Below are positions 60,021 through 64,000 of a DNA stretch of 64,000 nt, in pieces (the stretch's first letter is position 1; each line of letters begins with the position of its first letter). The translations under genes and the position numbers were made by a program. The notes below the pieces were generated by a model that worked only from the letters and a program-made list of their open reading frames with translations, was not told the origin of the DNA and did not search any database. The DNA is from Pyrus communis (lineage: Eukaryota > Streptophyta > Magnoliopsida > Rosales > Rosaceae): positions 28,644,935-28,708,934 of the forward strand of contig NC_084806.1 in NCBI RefSeq assembly GCF_963583255.1, written 5' to 3'.

Positions 60021-61700
60021 GGGATACGAATTCTAGGAAACTAATTTCAACGATTCAACCGTCGAACTTGTTTGTATATGCTTCGAGATCGCATCAGAAA
60101 AATCACAAAAAGCAAACATTTAGAGATCAAGTAACTGGACAAAAATTTTCGACGGTTATCAACAAAAATTCACGCTTTAACGGTTATTTTAACTCCGATT
60201 TTGATGATTTTTTTACAGCTACACTCCTTGAACCTATATGAATACAATGAATGAACTCGATCTTCAATTTAAGATATTTACACTGGTGGATTATGTTATA
60301 ATTAAAGAAAGTATGAATAAACTCTTTAAGTGTTAGTGAATCTATTGTTTTGATGGGATACGCATTCTACGAAACTAGTTTCAACAATCCAACCGTCAAA
60401 CATGTTTGTATATACTTCGAGACCGCATACGCCAAAAATTGCAAAAAACAAAAAAAACATTCAGAGATCAAGTAACGGGACAAAACATTTCAACGATTAT
60501 AAATGAAAAATCACAATTTAACGGTTATTTTAACTCCGATTTTGATGACTTTTTGCAACTACACTCCTTGACCCTATATAAATACAATGAAAGAATTCAA
60601 TCTTCAATTTAAAATATTTACACTAGTGAATACCACAAAATCTTATGTTATGCTTAATGAAAGTATGAATAAACTCTTAAGTGTTAGTGAACCTATTGTT
60701 TTGATGAGATACGCATTCTACGAAACTAATTTCAACGATCCAACCGTCACACTTGTTTGTATATGCTTCGAGATCGTATACACTAAAATTTTCCAAAAAC
60801 AAACATTCAGAGATCAAGTAACGGGCAAAACTTTTCTACGGTTATCAACAAAAAATCACGATTTAACGGTTATTTTAACTCCGATTTTGATGATTTTTTA
60901 CAGCTACACTCTTTGACCCTATGTGAATACAATGAATGAACTCGATCTTCAATTTAAAATATTTACACTGGTGGATACATCTCATGTTGTACTTAATGAA
61001 AGTATGAATAAACTCTTAAGTGTTAGTGAATCTATTGTTTTGATGGGATACGCATTCTAGGAAACTAGTTTCAACAATCCAAACGTCAAACATGTTTGTA
61101 TATACTTTGAGATCGCATACGCCAAAAATTGCAAAAAACAAATACATTCAGAGATCAAGTAATGGGACAAAACTTTTCGACTATTATCAACGAAAAATCA
61201 CGATTTAACGGTTATTTTAACTCCGATTTTGATGATTTTTTTACAGCTACACTCCTTGACCCTATATGAATACAATGAATGAATTCGATTCTCAATTTAA
61301 AATATTTACACTAGTGGATATCACAAAATCTTATGTTATACTTTATGAAAGTATAAATAAACTTTAAGTGTTAGTGAATCTATCGTTTTGATGGGATATG
61401 CATTTTACGAAACTAATTTCAACAATCCAACCGTCAAACTTGTTTGTATATGCTTCAAGATCGCATACACCAAAAATCGCAAAAAAAAAAAAGATTAAGA
61501 GATCAAGTAATGGGACAAAACTTTTTTACGGTTATCAACGAAAAATCATGATTTAACGGTTATTTTAACTCCGATTTTGATAATTTTTTTACAACTACAC
61601 TCCTTGACCCTATATGAATACAATGAATGAATTCGATCTTCAATTTAAAATGTTCACACTAGTGGATACCATAAAATCTTATGTTATGATGATCAATGAA
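60021..61700 (+). repeat. Tandem array of about 345 bp units, five copies
   Basis: Units start at the phrase gggatacg (or its variants) at 60021, 60355, 60705, 61045 and 61393, giving periods of 334-350 bp. Conserved internal phrases are 'tttgtatatgcttcgagatcg', 'agagatcaagtaa.gggaca', 'aacggttattttaactccga' and 'ctacactccttgaccctata'. Open frames across the units are by-products. The origin could be a satellite or the repeated 3' region of a Tat-like element. Confidence 0.92.
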
Positions 61701-61726
61701 AATTGAGGATTTTGTAAAATGAATAA

Positions 61727-63957
61727 TGACACACCCCGACCGAGATCAGGGCGTGCTGGCCGTCACACAGAGGTGACGTAACCATGTGCACGTGCGGAAG
61801 CTACTAAGATAGTAATATGAAAAGTAAGAATAATTTAAAACTAGCATACAAAGTACTAAAACAAGTGCTAGCGTAAGTGAGACACAAGTTTAGAGCAAGT
61901 CTACAGCAGTCCAAAAGAAAAGATGCGACAATAGTACACCCGAAGGTGACCCTACGCTGGTGAGTATCTATCAGAAAAGCCGGGAGAACCCTCTGGGAAA
62001 CCACCGAAACTGCTAAGCAACTAGAACCTGGAGGGGCGCAAAACAAAAGTGTGAGTGGGCAAAAACAAATCTTTTCTAAAACCGTTTAGTAAAACACAAT
62101 CTAACCCCTCGCCGTAAAACCTGTATACTTCCCAGAAAATAAACATATATACGTATGTATATAGATGTGCCAAACATGCTCAAGGGTATGCCAATCATGC
62201 TCAAAAATATGCCATGTCGGAACCTTATAATGAAATGCAAGTGCTCAGGTATAAATCATATCAATAACAAATAATCTGGCAGTCGGAGTCACCTAACGTG
62301 ACCTATACGGCTGCATATAGAGCTCAAATCTCAAACTCAATAACTGAACCTGCCCACGAGTCGGAACCACCTAAAGTGGTCTGTACGACAGGCCTGGGTG
62401 TAACATATATATACGCTCTAGTGCTACGATCACGTGAAGGCTGTGCGAATAATCGCGGGTCACCTACGAGTTGGAACCACCTAAAGTGGTCTGTACGACA
62501 GGACTGTGCACCTAACTTGGATCTAAGCTGAGCGTGTGGTGCGGGAGGTGAACATCACGTGAAGGACTGTGCCCTACTCTGGGCGGGAGCACTAACACCG
62601 GGGGTGCAGGTTATCAGCTCTCTAAGCATCTTAAACTATTACTGAATGTAAATATGAATACCACTTACCTGGCACTTACCTGTGCGTCCACAGCACCCAA
62701 TATGCATATGTATATATATATATATATATATGCAACTACTAATGCATGTGATGATGCATAAAGAATGATAATATGGTGCATGGCATAACACAAATAACCC
62801 TTTTTAAACCATTTCTGGGAATATAAATGTATATAGGTATATATGGAAAACCAAAAGCCCACTCACTGGTAAGTGGAAGGGTCGTAGCCCCCCTGCCTCG
62901 AGTGACCACGCTCGTCCTCGGGATACGTATCACCTATACGCGAAACAACTACAAAAACGTTAATTTTAAAGCACATAACCAACTTCTCGTAATAACTTCT
63001 CATACATTGCTCAAATTGGACAAATGAATATACCAACGTGCTCTACACAACCTCAGGATCACAACCATATTTTTAGAAAAAATTTCCACCGCCACACGCG
63101 CCCCCACACGCCGGCCAAGGCACGGCCACACGCGCCGGCCACGCACAGGCACGTGCCTGGCACGCTGACGGCGTCAACTGACGCCGTGAGGAATATTCCG
63201 TTAGTTCTAACGGATTCCGTCAACGGCGTCAGGAATATTCCGTCAGATTTGACGGAATATTCCGTCACCTTCTCCGGCGAGCCTCCGGCGACGTCGCCGG
63301 CGCCGTAAAACTGGAAAAACTTCAAATCGTGTTTTCTCACTCGATTCTCAACCATTTTTCACGATTTTTACACCAAATTGAAGCCCTAGACTAGTAGAAC
63401 AACGTTATACAAGTTTCAAGGGCTAAAAATCACTAGATCATACCTGTCCACACAAACCAAAACCGGCCAACTTCGAACCAAGCTATCCCGACGTCCAAAT
63501 TCGTCCAACTAAGTACTCCGAGACTCCTTGTGACACCACCAAGCTACCTACGAGCTTAAAAATCCCAAAAACATGCTACAATAAGTTTGCATGAATAGTA
63601 CTCAAATCGGAGCTTGTGAAATCGACGTGAAAACGTCGAAGTTCTCACCTGAAAATGGTATGGTTGCACTCGCACAAGCTTCACGAGTTCGAAAATGTAC
63701 TTGGTTCCTTCAATGTGTCGACGTTTGAGTGAGTTGTGTGTTTGTCCGTACGTTTATGGTGAATGGGAAGGGAGAGAGAGACACGGGACAGAGACAGAGA
63801 AAAGGATAGAGACAGAGAGACAGTGAAGGTGAGGGTGTGTGTGTGGCCCAGCACCTGCCAACACCACACCAAGTAACCAAAAACATGACGGAAACGAACT
63901 AGGGGTAAATTTGTAATTTCACACGTACGTTTTAGATAATTTCGGGACGGGATGTCA
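61727..63957 (-). repeat. 3' LTR of a minus-strand Ty3/gypsy element (2231 bp)
   Basis: Read on the minus strand it opens TGACATCCCGTCCCG and closes GGTCGGGGTGTGTCA. The base just before it (63958 upward) is a purine-rich tract in the same orientation, so this is the 3' LTR and the body lies past the window end. It holds short direct repeats (cacctaaagtggtctgtacg, at 62348 and 62477), a TA tract at 62706-62732, and a GC-rich palindromic zone at 63090-63300. The left flank is aataa (61722-61726). Confidence 0.83.
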
Positions 63958-64000
63958 TAACCTACCCACCTTAATAGAATTTCTTCCCGAAATTCAAAAC
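63958..64000 (-). other. 3' end of a gypsy element body with polypurine tract
   Basis: On the minus strand this reads ...gggaagaaattctattaagg tgggtaggtta and then the LTR. Such a purine-rich stretch before TGACA is usual for Tekay-type elements. Confidence 0.65.

Noticed and set aside
60406..60916. Two open frames with a shared FRDQVTG phrase
   Set aside because: They arise from the 345 bp tandem units, and equivalent frames break in the other units.

Overview
The window is nuclear DNA of a higher plant, very probably Rosaceae (apple, pear or Prunus group). The evidence is interrupted intron-bearing genes with GT-AG splice sites, Athila- and chromovirus-type LTR retrotransposons, and Cassandra elements carrying 5S rRNA-like LTRs of the type I associate with Rosaceae. 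The family assignment is from recollection of repeat types, not from a search.

Only three genes look intact, all on the minus strand. At 20660-23167 is a single-exon P-class pentatricopeptide repeat (PPR) protein like Arabidopsis At4g19440. At 29311-34161 is a ten-exon gene for a CCR4-type poly(A) nuclease (CCR4 homolog 4). At 49040-55107 is a six-exon gene for a RING-H2 ubiquitin ligase with a possible N-myristoylation site. I built both multi-exon models by hand; every junction is GT-AG and the frame closes exactly.

The rest is mostly mobile DNA and gene relics. 1-8266 is the 3' part of an Athila element with a long open gag-pol and its 3' LTR, next to a fragment of another LTR (8267-8479) and a hairpin MITE. 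9370-12290 is a broken FAR1/FRS gene. 14097-15606 is a broken flotillin-like gene. 15663-16947 is an element with about 320 bp terminal inverted repeats (TIRs) that carries a fragment of a methyltransferase gene. 25973-26266 is a solo Cassandra LTR with a perfect target duplication.

35669-45382 is a three-level nest. An inverted-repeat element was split by a decayed chromovirus (35817-45234, target duplication atatt), whose pol was then invaded by a Cassandra array with three LTRs and two internal regions (41391-42338). It is followed by a Tat-like LTR with gag/protease remains and a 5'-truncated LINE with a poly(A) tail. 55758-58522 holds a row of inverted-repeat elements, one of which carries a piece of an aspartic protease gene. 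60021-61700 is a five-copy tandem array of about 345 bp units. 61727-63957 is the 3' LTR of a minus-strand Ty3/gypsy element whose body lies beyond the window.

The most unusual content is the group of three gene-capturing inverted-repeat elements with look-alike ends, and the three-LTR Cassandra array inside the nested chromovirus. I saw no tRNA genes, no CRISPR array and no canonical rRNA gene.
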